Of a stretch of 64,000 nucleotides of DNA, positions 12,826 through 24,611 are shown one piece after another (the first letter of the stretch is position 1; each line of letters starts with the position of its first letter). Both the position numbers and the translations under genes were made by a program. The stretch is from Antedon mediterranea. Lineage: Eukaryota > Echinodermata > Crinoidea > Comatulida > Antedonidae. The notes beneath the pieces were generated by a model that saw only the letters and a list, made by a program, of their open reading frames with translations, did not search any database and was not told the DNA's origin. The stretch lies in the NCBI RefSeq assembly GCF_964355755.1, contig NC_092678.1:7908922-7972921 (forward strand), in the 5' to 3' direction.

Positions 12826-13083
12826 ATTGACAAATAACACTAGCATCCTCAGAATGTCCACAAATGTGTACCCTCATTCCATTATTAGGACAGTCTGTGA
12901 TAGCTGTCTCAATTCCTGAACATTGAACATCATCAAGCATAATCGGACCAGTCCCTTGACCAAAATAAGCTTGTCTTAGTCCTAGTCTTAGTTGTCGAAA
13001 TACAACTTGAGCGTCGTTGATGTCCCAGCCATTATCACATATTGTACCCCATTCTGTGCCATTGTAAACTTCAACTCGTCCCT
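12826..13083 (-). pseudogene. SRCR domain exon, 3' part (split by BEL-1)
   Basis: Encodes most of a scavenger receptor cysteine-rich domain: GRVEVYNGTEWGTICDNGW, then FGQGTGPIMLDDVQC, TDCPNNG and HSEDASVIC. It ends ...TGTCAAT followed by donor GTAAGG, a phase-1 boundary usual for SRCR exons. Cysteine spacing is of the group A type, but the second conserved Cys is Phe (VVFRQL, codon TTT where TGT is expected), which would lose one disulphide. The exon is cut at 13083 by BEL-1; the missing 5' piece is at 38086-38123. Joined, with one copy of the 5-bp duplication, the exon is 291 nt, phase 1-1 and fully open. SRCR domains bind ligands outside the cell. Confidence 0.9.
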
Positions 13084-13931
13084 TGTTTGGTCCCAAACTA
13101 GTTTATATTTAGAGAGGGCACATTATTAAGAAAATGACGTCATTTTAGGACCATGTGAGGAGAGGTATCTTGCATTAGAGAGGAGAGGATGTATGATCAC
13201 AGCTAGTGACTTTAATTACAGGATATTGACATATATTGTTTAATTTTTGATATTTACCTGAATTGTTTATGTACTGCAGATAGCGGGTGACTTTGCTATT
13301 TTCGGTAAGCTGCATTCCGCTACATTTATTGATCAATAACTCATACAGATTTAATGTTATTAGGCCAAGTTCTATTGAGACGCCATTAATTTAATAATTA
13401 AATGTTACCTAGCTAGGCCTAGGCCTATATATATTGATGAGATATGGCTTTGACCTGTTGTACCTTAATTTAATCATTTACTAAGTATTAGTATTAATAA
13501 GTCATTGTTAAAGTTACTGCATTGCATTAAGCACCTGGATACTATAGTTATGATAATCTTCGCAAAACTTTATAGTTCATGTGATCATTTTAATTGATTT
13601 ACGTATACAATGTCAATGGCATGTAGGTGTCGCGTCGTTGTAGGAGGAGTTAACCGCAATGATTTTGTTATCCGTTGCTATGACGACACGGTTTTGCATT
13701 TTTAATTAGTTTAAGGGATCGTCTTTTATATTGTTTTAACTTAAATACAAAACTTGTCAGTTTGACGCTTAAGGAGCCACATACTGTATATTGCTAGACA
13801 TGCATTTATAGGTCATTGTTATGTTTTGTTTTAGTAATCTGGTTCACATTCAAGAAACAGGAATAAAGGAGCACCTTGGGTGTTGAACTTGAATAACGAA
13901 TATCACTCGCATTATTTTTAGGGCAGTTACA
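13084..13931 (+). repeat. BEL-1 5' LTR
   Basis: 848 bp, TGTTTGG...TTACA. By eye it differs from the 3' LTR by roughly 15 substitutions plus several small indels, including a block near 13160 absent from the 3' copy. No standard primer binding site starting TGG follows it. Confidence 0.92.
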
Positions 13932-13971
13932 TTATTACGAAAATAACATAAGGTAGGAGATTTCTATTACT

Positions 13972-15481
13972 ATGTCAACAACATCATCAAGACTCACGTC
14001 TAAATCAAGTAGAGGGTCAACTACTTCACTCAGATTGAATGCAGCAGAGGCAAGGGCCGATGCTGCTGTGGCCAAGGCAAAGGAGGAGTTTAGGATTAAG
14101 AAAGCTCTTGCTGCCAAGGCTAAACTTGAGGCAGAGGCAGAGTTAGAACTGCTTAATATCAGAGAAGAAGCAGCGACATCCCTAGCAAGAGCAAGTGCTC
14201 TGGATAAAGAAATAGATAAAATAGAGGAACGAGACGAAGAATTAAGTGTCAATTTACCAGTTGAATCAGCCCAAGACCGGATGAGACCATTCATTGTGGA
14301 CAATAGGATCGAAGAAGATTTAGAATTACACGATAACGTACTTGAAAATCAATGCAATGAAGATGGGCAAACCAATGAAATAAAACCAGTTAAGCCTTGT
14401 GCCCCAACCGATGATGCGATGAACATGCTGATCCGTCAACAAATAGAGATGGCAAAGGCAATTGTTACAAGTCAGCAGAAGGCCCAGCTGCCACGACGGA
14501 AAATTAAACCATACAATGGTGAGGCAACAGAGTACAATGCATTCATAAAGGCATTCGAGCACGAAGTCGATAGCAAGACAGAGAGCAATAGTGAAAGACT
14601 GTATTACTTGGAACAGTTTACCATTGGAGATGTGAATAAATTAGTAAGGAGTTACATGCACACAGAAGGTGACAGAGGTTACGAGGAGGCAAGAAAGGCG
14701 ATTGGCAAAAGGTTTGGAAACAAGTACAAAATGACAGAAGCATACATGGAAAAGGCCCAATCAATAGACGAGATTCGTTCGGAAGATGCAAGTGCGTTAA
14801 GTAATTTTTCTTTGTTTCTATTAGAGTGTCGAAATGCAATGGAAGATTTGAATTATCTGTCTGAACTTAACCACACAAAAAACATCCAGATTTTAGTGGC
14901 AAAGTTACCGTATAGGCTAAGAGGGAAATGGCGCACTACAACAGACTACATACAAGAGGAACAATGAGAACCGTTACATTCGATGACTTTGTTGAATTTG
15001 TAGAGAAGCAGAGTAGGATTGCCAATAATCCTGTATATGGTTCGTTAAACTCAGAAAGGGCAAGCAAACCCCAACGTGAGAAGACTCAAAAGCCACCCAG
15101 CAAGGGAAGCTTCTCCACAACAAAGGAAGATGCCATTTGCCTTTATTGCAAGGAAACCCACAACCTTGAAAACTGCATCATGTTTGATGGGCTGTCTAGA
15201 GAAACCAAAATTGAATTTCTGAAGCAATCAAGAGGATGCTTTGGCTGTCTCCGTATAGGACACCGTAGCAAGGAATGCAGGCAACGGCTCGAATGTAAAA
15301 CTTGCAAGGGAGCTCACCCGACATCCCTACACAGAGATCCAAATGCTAACCAGCCGCCGAATGTTGGATCAGCCTGTTCTACAAGAGGCGAATGTACTCT
15401 CGCGATCGTACCAGTACAGGTTACAGCGAGAAACGGGAGTCAGCCGATCAAGACATACGCATTCTTTGATCCGGGAAGCAG
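13972..15481 (+). pseudogene. BEL-1 Gag and start of protease
   Basis: The first ORF (13972-14967) begins with an alanine/glutamate-rich coiled coil (about residues 20-90). It continues into the DUF1759-like Gag core (PYNGEATEYNAFIKAFEHEV and RLYYLEQF). After a slip near 14957 the second frame carries zinc knuckles CLYCKETHNLENC and CFGCLRIGHRSKEC, a third Cys/His cluster, and the start of an aspartic protease (AFFDPGSS). The coding sequence is cut at 15481 by the Gypsy element and resumes at 33309 in the protease. Gag packages element RNA in particles; the protease would mature it. BEL-2 in this window has the same architecture. Confidence 0.88.
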
Positions 15482-15606
15482 TGTTACGGGCTCGCTCGTT
15501 AGGCTGAAACCAACAAAAAGAACATAACAAAACACGTTGTAGTTGTCGTCCATCTTTTTTCATCTCTTCACTTTACTCTAGAGGGCTCACTTCCATGTGA
15601 CAAACA
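15482..15606 (-). repeat. Gypsy 3' LTR (left copy)
   Basis: 125 bp, TGTTACGGGC...GACAAACA on the plus strand. Only about two substitutions separate it from 33178-33300, counted by eye. Confidence 0.88.
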
Positions 15607-15871
15607 TAAACCCCCACTTAAAGACAGTTTGATATGATTAAACTTATAACTGTTTACTATAACATCTTAAATCTTTTCTTATACAGTAGTTATTTTAACA
15701 GGTCGTTGATATGAATTTACTTCAACTGCTTCTTTAAAATTTCACTAGTTCTAATTACTTTAAATCCGTGTATGCCATTAATGCATCACTCTATCACAAC
15801 TAACATATTATAATTAAATAAACACTTTTTAAATCAACAAAACTTTTAAAATCATTTCATGCATGTTTTAT
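15607..15871 (-). other. Gypsy 3' untranslated region
   Basis: Between the RNase H stop codon and the polypurine tract next to the LTR. AT-rich, no ORF. Confidence 0.7.
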
Positions 15872-16743
15872 CTAAACTCTTGACAAAGCGTCAGCTACAA
15901 CATTGTCTTTTCCTCTGATATGATGAATTTCCAGATTCATTTCTTGAACTGCTAAACTCCATCTCAACAAGCGTTGATTTTTGTCCTTCAGTCTTGCCAA
16001 GAACGTTAATGGGTTGTGGTCAGTCCAAACTACAATTGGAAACGGAGTAGATCCAAGATACACTTCAAAGTGCTTTAACGCTGACATCAAAGCTAATGTC
16101 TCCTTCTCAACAGTAGAATAACGCTTCTTATGCTGGTTGAATTTTCTCGTGTAGAAACACACAGGCTTGTCAACACCATTCTCGTCTGTTTGCGCCAACA
16201 CAGCACCAGAACCAACATCACTGGCATCAATCATTAACGAGAACTGTTTATCAAATTGTGGAGCCATCAACACCGGTTCGTTTGATAACATCGCTTTAAC
16301 TTTAATGAACGCATTATTGCATTCCTCCAACCACACAAAGCTCGCATTCTTTTTCAGCAGATTCGTTAATGGAGCTACAAGCGTTGAGAAACTTCTGCAA
16401 AAACGTCGATAAAACCCAGCCATTCCCAGGAACCGCATTAACTCCCGCTTACTCTTTGGAACTGGGAAATCACAGACTGCCTTAATCTTAGCACTTACTG
16501 GTTTTACTTTTCCGCAACCAACTTTATGACCTAAGAACACAATTTCTGGACATGAAAACTCGCTTTTCACCAAATTTACTGTCAACTTTGCAGCTGTCAA
16601 CCTGTCAAACAATGCCTTAATTCTCTGCACATGGACATCCCATGTATCACTATAAACAACCAAATCGTCTATATAAGCTTCACAGCCCTCCAACCCTGAA
16701 ATTATACCATTAACCAATTTCTGAAACGTGGCTGGTGCGTTTT
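15872..16743 (-). pseudogene. Gypsy RT C-terminal half and RNase H
   Basis: Continues the RT of the adjacent ORF after a one-base slip near 16755, in the conserved MPFGLKNAPATF region. It has the catalytic YIDD, FLGHKV, the connection segment, then RNase H (LMIDASDVGSGAVLAQ, the glutamate in VEKETLA, WTDHNPL) and ends DALSRV. Ending in RNase H with no integrase behind it is what sets this element apart from ordinary Gypsy elements. RT/RNase H copies element RNA into DNA. Confidence 0.9.
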
Positions 16744-19700
16744 TTAAACCGAAGGCATGACCTTATACTGATAAAGACCCATAGGAGTTACAAAAGCTGA
16801 CACTTCTTTCGCACGCACTGTTAAAGGAATTTGCCAGTAACCCTTTAGAAGATCAAATTTACTGACAAACTTAGCACTACCCACACGATCAATACAGTCA
16901 TCTATCCTCGGTATGGGATATGAATCTGTAGTAGATTTAGCATTAACCTTCCGATAATCAGTACAAAAACGATACGATTTATCTGGCTTCGGAACTAATA
17001 TACATGGAGAACTCCAAGCACTGCAACTAGGCTCGATTATATCATTCTTAATCATGTAATCAATCTCATTTTGTAATATCTTCATCTTGTCGAACGGATT
17101 TGCTCTATATGGATGTTGTTTTATTGGTGAACAATCAGCTGTCTTAACGTCATGCTCCACTAAGTTCGTTAGACCTGGAACATCCGGAAAGAACTGCAGA
17201 TTTCCAAATATCAAACTAACAATTTCAACCTTACGATCACGAGATAAATGACCAACTTTCTCTTCAATGTTTGAAAGGACATCTGAATTACTGAACTTAA
17301 CACATGTATCAGGATCCCCAAACTCTTCAGAATTCTCTTCAACAACACACGTAACTGGTGTTGACGTACAGGTATCAGTATTATTTCTCGCTGTGTATGG
17401 TTTCAACATGTTTATATGACACAGTCGCTTCTTCTTACGCCTATCTGGAGTATCTAACACATAGTCAACTTCTCCTATTCTTTCTAATACTTTGTAAGGA
17501 TCAGCAAATCTTGCAGATAATGGTTGACTGGGAAGAGGCAACATAACTAACACTTCATCACCTGAAGTAAAGCTTCTCTTTTCTGATTTCCTATCAAACA
17601 ATCTCTTCATTTTACCCTGAGCCTTCACAAGATTCTTTCTAGCCATCTCACGAGCACGATTTAATCGATCACGAAATTCAGACACATAATCTAGTATCGA
17701 TACAGACTCTTCTGCATTCCCTAACAGCCTTTCTTTGACTATTTTAAGAGGGCTGGGGGCCGAATGACCATACACCAACTCAAATGGGCTAAACCCTAAG
17801 GACTCTTGCACTGTTTCACGAACAGCAAATAACAATAAGGGAACTCCCTCATCCCATTCCTTTTCACATTGAAAACAATAGGTTTTAATCATATTCTTAA
17901 GTGTTTGATGAAATCTCTCAAGTGCCCCTTGAAACTGTGGATGGTAAGCACTTGAACTTATATGGGCAACACCTAACTGCTCTAAGACTTGTTTAAATAT
18001 CTTTGACATGAAGTTTGATCCTTGATCGGACTGAACAGCTTTAGGCAATCCTACCCATGTAAAGAATTTTACTAATGCTTTAACAACATTCTTAGCTGTA
18101 ATACGCCTAAGAGGAATCGCTTCTGGAAACCTACTTGATGCACACATTATTGTTAATAGATACTCATTTCCATTTTTAGTACGTGGTAATGGTCCCACAC
18201 AATCAACAATAACCCTTGAAAATGGTTCACCGAATGCAGGAATAGGCTTAAGTGGGGCTACTGGAACCTTTTGATTAGGCTTCCCCACTACCTGACACGC
18301 ATGACAGGATTTACAATAATTAGACACATCTTTTCTATGACCTGGCCAAAAGAAATGCCTGATAATTTTGTCTACCGTTTTATTGACACCTAAATGACCT
18401 GAAAAAGGATCATCATGCGCAATACCAATAATATCTTGACGGTATCCACTAGGAATAACTATCTGGTGAATCTCATTCCAAACATCACTACTTGGAATAT
18501 CTGGTGGCCTCCACTTACGCATAAGTATGCCATCCTTTATATAATAACAAACAGGAACAATAGACATTTCCTCTACAGAAAGAGCTTGCTGACCAAATGA
18601 CACCAAACCAGGATCTTTACTCTGCTCTTCCACTAACCTTGACCGATTGAGAACTGTCGGACCGAAATCACACACTTTTGGGTGCTGTTGTTCAGCCTGG
18701 GCAGTGTGTGACTCGGGACCTGAGCAGACAGCCTCTTGGGAAACGCGATCCGTAATGTCTCCGTAAAAACTATCGCATAAGTCAATACTCTCATCCTCAT
18801 CTATGGTTTTATTTGCCATAGATCGCGTCACCGCACATGATGGAAACACATGTGATAATTCTTTCTCTAAACACACCGTGCTTTCGTCTTCAACAGGACT
18901 CTTGCACACAACCGGTTCTACTGTCACTCTGTCTCCGGCCAAATCATTCCCTAAAAGGAGTGTGACACCCCATACTGGAAGACTCGGAACGACACCGACA
19001 ACAAAATCTCCGCTAACAATATCTGTTTCAATCCGAATTACATGAAGTGGGACTTCCTTATAACCCCCTTCAACACCTTGAATGAGCACACTTGCTCCAG
19101 CAGAAGACTCGTTTGAAAATGACAATGCCGATTCTATTATCAGGGATTGTGACGCCCCTGTGTCTCTTAAGACACGAACTTTACTCAGATTCACATCGTT
19201 GATCAATGCTACAGAACCATTAGAGAGGAAAGGCTTAAATAGCTTTCGCACTTTTTCCGGACCTGAAGATTGGATCAACTTCTCACTTTCATCAACGTCA
19301 TGACTCTCTGTCACTTTCAACGGGACTGTATTTACTAACGTGTTTGGAAGTGATTGGGGTTTCTTATTATCCCTTTCTTTGCTTTGAAACAGCCAGCAAT
19401 CTGCCTTTATATGACCCTTTTTCTTGCAGTAAAAACAAGTTCTGACAAATTTACTACTACTATTAACTGTAGTTTTCTGACTTTGGACCTTAGAATCATC
19501 AACAGATTTGGAAACCGATTTGGTATTCACCACCTTGTGCGTGAGCACATAATTATCGGCAACAGAAGCCGCTTTCATTAAATTATCCACTTTCTGCTCC
19601 TCTAGATGTGTACGAACTTCAGTAGGGGAACAAGATTTAAACTCCTCAACTAACATAAGCTCACGAAGCTTTCCAAATTCACTGTTTACTCCTTCCGAAC

Positions 19701-19801
19701 TACAAAAAGAATCTGCTTCTTACGTGCAAATTCTGTAAACGTTTGATCATAAGGTTTACCTAAGTTCCTAAATTTCTGACGATACGCCTCTGGAACTAAC
19801 T
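16744..19801 (-). pseudogene. Gypsy Gag C-terminus, protease, integrase, RT N-terminal half
   Basis: A 970-codon open frame (16744-19656) starts within Gag. CCHC knuckle CFYCKKKGHIKADC lies at about residues 74-87 and the protease RDTGASQS near 165. The integrase zinc-binding HHCC (HLGVNKT... CKSCHAC) lies in the middle, followed by its catalytic core with QSDQGSNF and the glutamate in ALERFHQT. RT blocks 1-3 follow (IEPSCSAWSSPCILVPK, FCTDYRKVNAKT-like, FDLLKGYWQIPL). Upstream to 19801 the SCAN-like Gag segment (LVPEAYRQKFRNLGKPYDQT) is readable in another frame, so there is a slip near 19680. Gag then breaks at the BEL-2 insertion and resumes at 32230. Confidence 0.9.
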
Positions 19802-20616
19802 TGTTAACAGGTGTACAGGATAAGTCAGGCAGATAACAACAATCACGATGCTCAGTAATAAATCTGTCAAAGTATCTTTATTCTTTTCTCTTTCTTTCTT
19901 TAATTTGAGTATGGTCGAGGATTGAGAGGTTTCTAAACAATGATAAAAACAATAACAAACGTAATTAGCCTAAACTGAGGAATCGAGCTGATCCCTGTTG
20001 TCATGGCAACCGTAACTAGCTGAACAGCGTGTGCTCCATGCATCCATGCACCGAGTGGTGGCTAGGCTAAATTGACCAACGTCAACTATATAGGCCTACT
20101 ATAATACAATATTATGATCGCTGACGGTAGCTTATGCTACTCGGCCTATAAACGTTAACAATATAAAGATTTAACAAACAATAATATGTCGGCATAACGC
20201 CATCAACAAGTTATATAATGAGATCATTCTCAATTTCAATACTGAAGAACAGAGAGACGACAAGCCGTCGCCATGATGAACCGCTAGTCGTTAATTAAAG
20301 TGAAATTAACACAGGCCTAGTGATCAATATTACAATCAGAAAAAACGTACCGAAACTTCTGAACCTTCCTAGTACACTTGAAATCTTCCTTTATCTATTA
20401 ACAATATTATCTTAAAGTATCTATCTAGTTTCCCTATGAAACTATACTTTAAACTACACTTTGGATGTTTAGTTCCCCTATAGAACTACGAAACCATCTT
20501 TAACACATGGTTTTTTTTTGCCATCCTCCTCCGATCATGTCGAAGGTTATCGCTAGAGGGCTAATCTAAAATAATTATCTAGCGCCCTCATCTATATGTA
20601 TCTTATGAACTTTACA
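19802..20616 (-). repeat. BEL-2 3' LTR
   Basis: 815 bp, about ten differences by eye from 31414-32229, so the pair is younger-looking than the BEL-1 pair, as nesting requires. Confidence 0.9.
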
Positions 20617-20767
20617 CCGGCCCTCCTAATGCGAATAACATAAAATGAGCATTAGCAAACTGCAAAAACAATTAGTAATCTTAATAATTAGCCTCGTTTA
20701 AAAATTTGTATCATCGTTAACTAAATAGCGTAAGATTTACTTGTTAGCTATATTATGACATAAATAA

Positions 20768-21961
20768 TTATGGAGAATCTGCTTCGAACAACACCACCAA
20801 CTTAGTAATTGGTCTCTTCAGTTCAGATGTGCTTGTCTTGAGCTTCACTGCTCTAACATAACCTTTCTCATCAGGGTATACCTCCACCACTCTGCCCATT
20901 GGCCATTGTCCTCTTGGTGAGTTGTTGTCGCATATCAACACAATTTCTCCTACATTCACATTTTTTCTCTGGTGAAACCATCTCTGTCGTTCCTGAAGTG
21001 TTACCAAATATTCCTTGGACCAACATCTCCAGAAGAGATTTGTTAAATACTGAATTTGTCTCCATCCCTTTACTAGTTCCTTTCTTTCGAACACGCCTGG
21101 TTCCATGGATGTTTGCTTGTTTCCCACAAGAAAGTGGTTAGGTGTTAATGGATCTTTATCTAATGGACTGTCTGATATAATCGTCAACGGTCTGCTATTG
21201 ACAATTCCTTCAACTTCACAAAATACTGTTGGAAGTCCTTCGTCATCTAGCTCCATTGGTTGCTCCTTCAGAACACTATATAAGACCTTCCGAACAGAAC
21301 GAATCATTCTCTCCCATGTGCCACCGTAGTATGAAGCGGAAGGCGGATTAAATTTCCAGTCTATATTTTGTCGAAGCATATTACTCTGGATTTCCCTTGG
21401 GTCGAGCTCCTTAATTGCCTTTTTCAGCTCATTCTTGGCACCAATGAGGTTTGTTCCATTGTCTCACATTATCATGCGTATTGGGCCTCTCCTTGCGGTA
21501 AAACGTCGAAGAGCATTGAGGCAACTAGTGGTCGTCAATGAGTGAGATACTTCCAAGTGAATTGCTCTAGTTTTCAAACAGGTAAATATTACTCCATATC
21601 TCTTATGTATAGTTCTTCCCCTTTTTATATCGAAGGGTCCAAAGTAATCCATTCCAGTATGTGAGAATGGGTTTTCACCAACAGTTACTCTACAACTCGG
21701 CAGGTCGGCCGTTTTCTGGTTTTCCGCTCTTCTGTGGTACCTTCTACATAGTACGCATTTGCTGATTAATTTCCTGGTAGCAGAGACCACTTGAGGTATC
21801 CAGTATTTTTTCCTCAGGTGCGTTATGATTTGGTTTCTACCACAATGGCCAAGATTTCTGTGCATCTCTCGTATTAGTAACTGGGAAACATGAGAGTTCT
21901 TAGGCAGGATCATTTGGTGTTTAGACGAACCCAACTCTGCTCTTCTCAAAGCGACCTCCTA
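20768..21961 (-). pseudogene. BEL-2 integrase
   Basis: Zinc-binding HHCC (HRNLGHCGRNQIITHLR ... CVLCRR), then the catalytic core with MDYFGPFDIKRG and RAIHLEVS. A TGA at about 21464-21466 interrupts the core just before DNGTNL, where the second catalytic Asp lies. The frame reopens with WKFNPPSASYYGGTWERMIR and the BEL-specific C-terminal domain ending RPITKLVVLFEADS. The stop inside the catalytic core should abolish integration by this copy. Confidence 0.88.
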
Positions 21962-21964
21962 CCA

Positions 21965-23538
21965 TTAGGACGCCATTTTCCAAAACGGATCAAGTTTTAC
22001 TAATGGACTTGATTTCTTGATTTGATTACCAGCTTCCAATGATTTAATCTCTTCTATGTAACTCCTTCTTTGAACATTTCTTACGAGAGACACTTCAGCT
22101 GCTTTTAGTTCGGATACCGTCAGATATTTTCTATCTACATCCTTCTTGCGAAGAACCTGTTTTAACTTTATCATCCAGGCGGTGGCTCTACGTAGGCGAC
22201 TCCAAGATGAATAGTGTTTCGCCAAGGTTTGTAATGTATCAGCATAAGGCAAGACTGGGCATGCAACCTTCTTGACTTCAGGATCATCTATCTTCAAATT
22301 ATGGCTACCTTGAATTTGTTGAGGCCACTGGTTTGTTTCCTGCCAGAGGAATTCCGGCCCTCGAAACCACATTTTCTCATTTTCGATTTTTCCTAGTTTC
22401 AGTCTTCTTGAGGCGATGTCAGCAGGGTTATCTTTAGTACCAACATGTCTCCATTGACTCGTAGTAGATCCTTCTTGTATTACATTTAGTCGATTAGCAA
22501 CAAAGGTACTGAATCTTGTACTCACATTGTTAATATAGTTGATCACCAACATGCTATCAGTCCAGAAAAGGATATCGTCAAAGTTGTAATCTATTTCAGA
22601 TTGGATTAAGCTTGCACTCTTAACCGCCAATGTCGCTGCTGTAAGCTCAAGTTGTGGTATTGTCATTCGCTTGAGTGGTGAAACTCTTGAACGGCTATAC
22701 AGATTGTTGCAGGTAATGGCTCCATCTACTACACATCGTACGAAGGCGACTATTCCGTAACCCCTTTCACTAGCGTCTGCGAACATATGGAGTTGACATG
22801 GTCTCTTTGCACAATTAAAGTTAACGCATCTTGGTATCTTGATGTTAGAAATAAGTTTTAATTCTTCCAACCAGGTCTGCCAGCGTTTTTTTATTTTCCC
22901 GTCAATGGGTTCATCCCAGCCTTTGTTATCTCGCATTACTTCTTGAAGTAATATCTTCGCCGGTAGGATAACTGGTGCTATTAAGCCCATTGGGTCAAAA
23001 ACAGAACTGATTGTAGATAAGATTCCTCTCCTTGTGACAGGTTGCTCTCTGGTTGGAGCTTCGAAATATAAATAATCTTTTTCTGGATGCCATTTAATGC
23101 CTAATGCTCTTTCACATGGTATGGTTTCTTCATGTAGATTTAATTGACTGAAGTTCCTTTGACCGTTCAGATTCTGGTATAGTGTTTATTACTTTCTTTG
23201 AATTGCTGGTCCATTTTGTCAAACGAAATCCTCCATCTTGGCATAGTATTCTCAGCTGCTTAATAAGTTCCACTCCTGTCTCCGGATTCTCAACACTCTT
23301 TAACAGATCATCTACGTAGAAGTTACGTAACAATGTTTTCTTGGTGTTTTCTTGGATTTCTGAAATAGAACAGTCGGCTGCTGTCTGTTGTAGTGCCTTA
23401 TTTGCACATGAGGGTGACGAGGTTGATCCGAATAGGTGCACGGTCATTCTATATTCTACGGGAGTAGCATAAATGTTTCCATTTGGGAACCATAGAAATC
23501 TGAGGAAGTTTCTATCACTTTCCGGTACTTTTACTTGG
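21965..23538 (-). pseudogene. BEL-2 RT C-terminal half and RNase H
   Basis: Begins at QVKVP immediately after the LINE A junction and continues through RMTVHLFGSTSSP to catalytic NFYVDDLL (about 23325). After a slip near 23130-22990 comes GLIAPVILPAKIL (the A17-type linker) and RNase H with HMFADASERGYG, LELTAA and WTDSM. The frame ends at 21965 with a slip before the integrase. Confidence 0.88.
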
Positions 23539-24077
23539 TTTTTTTTTTAAATTTATTTATTTATTACGGTATATATAAAATTACAAAAACAATAGCACAT
23601 AGCTAATAACGTTTGTATTACAATAAAAAATATTGAAATGAAATCTATAAAAACTACAATAATAAATTCGGAATATACAATTACAAAATTTCACAATTAT
23701 TCACTAAAATTTAAAATATTAAGAATCTTAAAATATATACAAAATTTTGGAAAATACAATTGCACTTTTATTTTTAAAAAAACCGAAAAAATTTACATTA
23801 TAATATACTAAAACCTATCTGCACTGTTCTTTATTTTATTATTATTATTATCTTTTAGTATAGGTGGCAACATTGCACAATTATTCACTAAAATATTCAC
23901 AACATTAAAAATCTACAAAAATATATTAAATTTCGGAAAATAAAAGTTTACAGTATATATTAATATTAAACGTTGTCTGCAGTGCTCAAAATTTGATTAA
24001 TTTAGGCGGTAATATTGCACAATCATTTATTATATATTTTCTAAAATTTAATTTTTCACAGGAGGAATTTAATTTGT
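23539..24077 (-). other. LINE A 3' UTR
   Basis: Very AT-rich, no ORF, ending in the poly(A)-like tail at 23539-23570. Confidence 0.6.
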
Positions 24078-24611
24078 TTATAATATAAAGGGAATCGTTG
24101 AATTTTTATATCGGTTAGTTTTTATTTTAGGTAATGTAAATCTATTGGGGTTACGTAATCTAGATATATTAGGTCTTTCAGCAGGCTGCATATTACGATG
24201 TCTCTCTGACTTAAGGATACCTTCTCCAAATTTTAATGTTAATTTTTCTCTACGTTCAGCAAGGCTGGTAATTTTAAGTTGAGTAAGGGCCGTATCATAG
24301 CTCTCATAGTCCTGGCCAAGTATAATTTTGCATGCTCGCTTTTGCAACCTCTCAATTTAATTGGTCTGATGTTTTGTAATGCTAGAGTGCCAAACAACAC
24401 ATGCATACTCAGTCAGCGGCCGAATATAGAGTTGATAAATACTTAACATGTCACCAATAGGTGCACTATATCCTCTCAATGCATAAAGAAGAAACATTCT
24501 TCTACTTGCTCTAGAGATAATACTTTTGATTTGGATATCCCAACCTAAATTGTCTTGTAGCTCAAGACCTAATAATTTCATATTATGTACAGTATCAATT
24601 TTTTCACCACT
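24078..24611 (-). pseudogene. LINE A RT C-terminal part
   Basis: KLLGLELQDNLGWDIQIK, RPLTEYACVVWH, then after a slip near 24350 LQKRACKIILG and LTKF-type sequence ending IPFIL. These are the thumb and C-terminal segments of a CR1/jockey RT. It is continuous with the RT at 27492-28822 once LINE B is removed. Confidence 0.82.

Noticed and set aside
13935-14303. Ser/Ala/Leu-rich minus-strand ORF
   Set aside because: Antisense shadow of the alanine-rich BEL-1 Gag.
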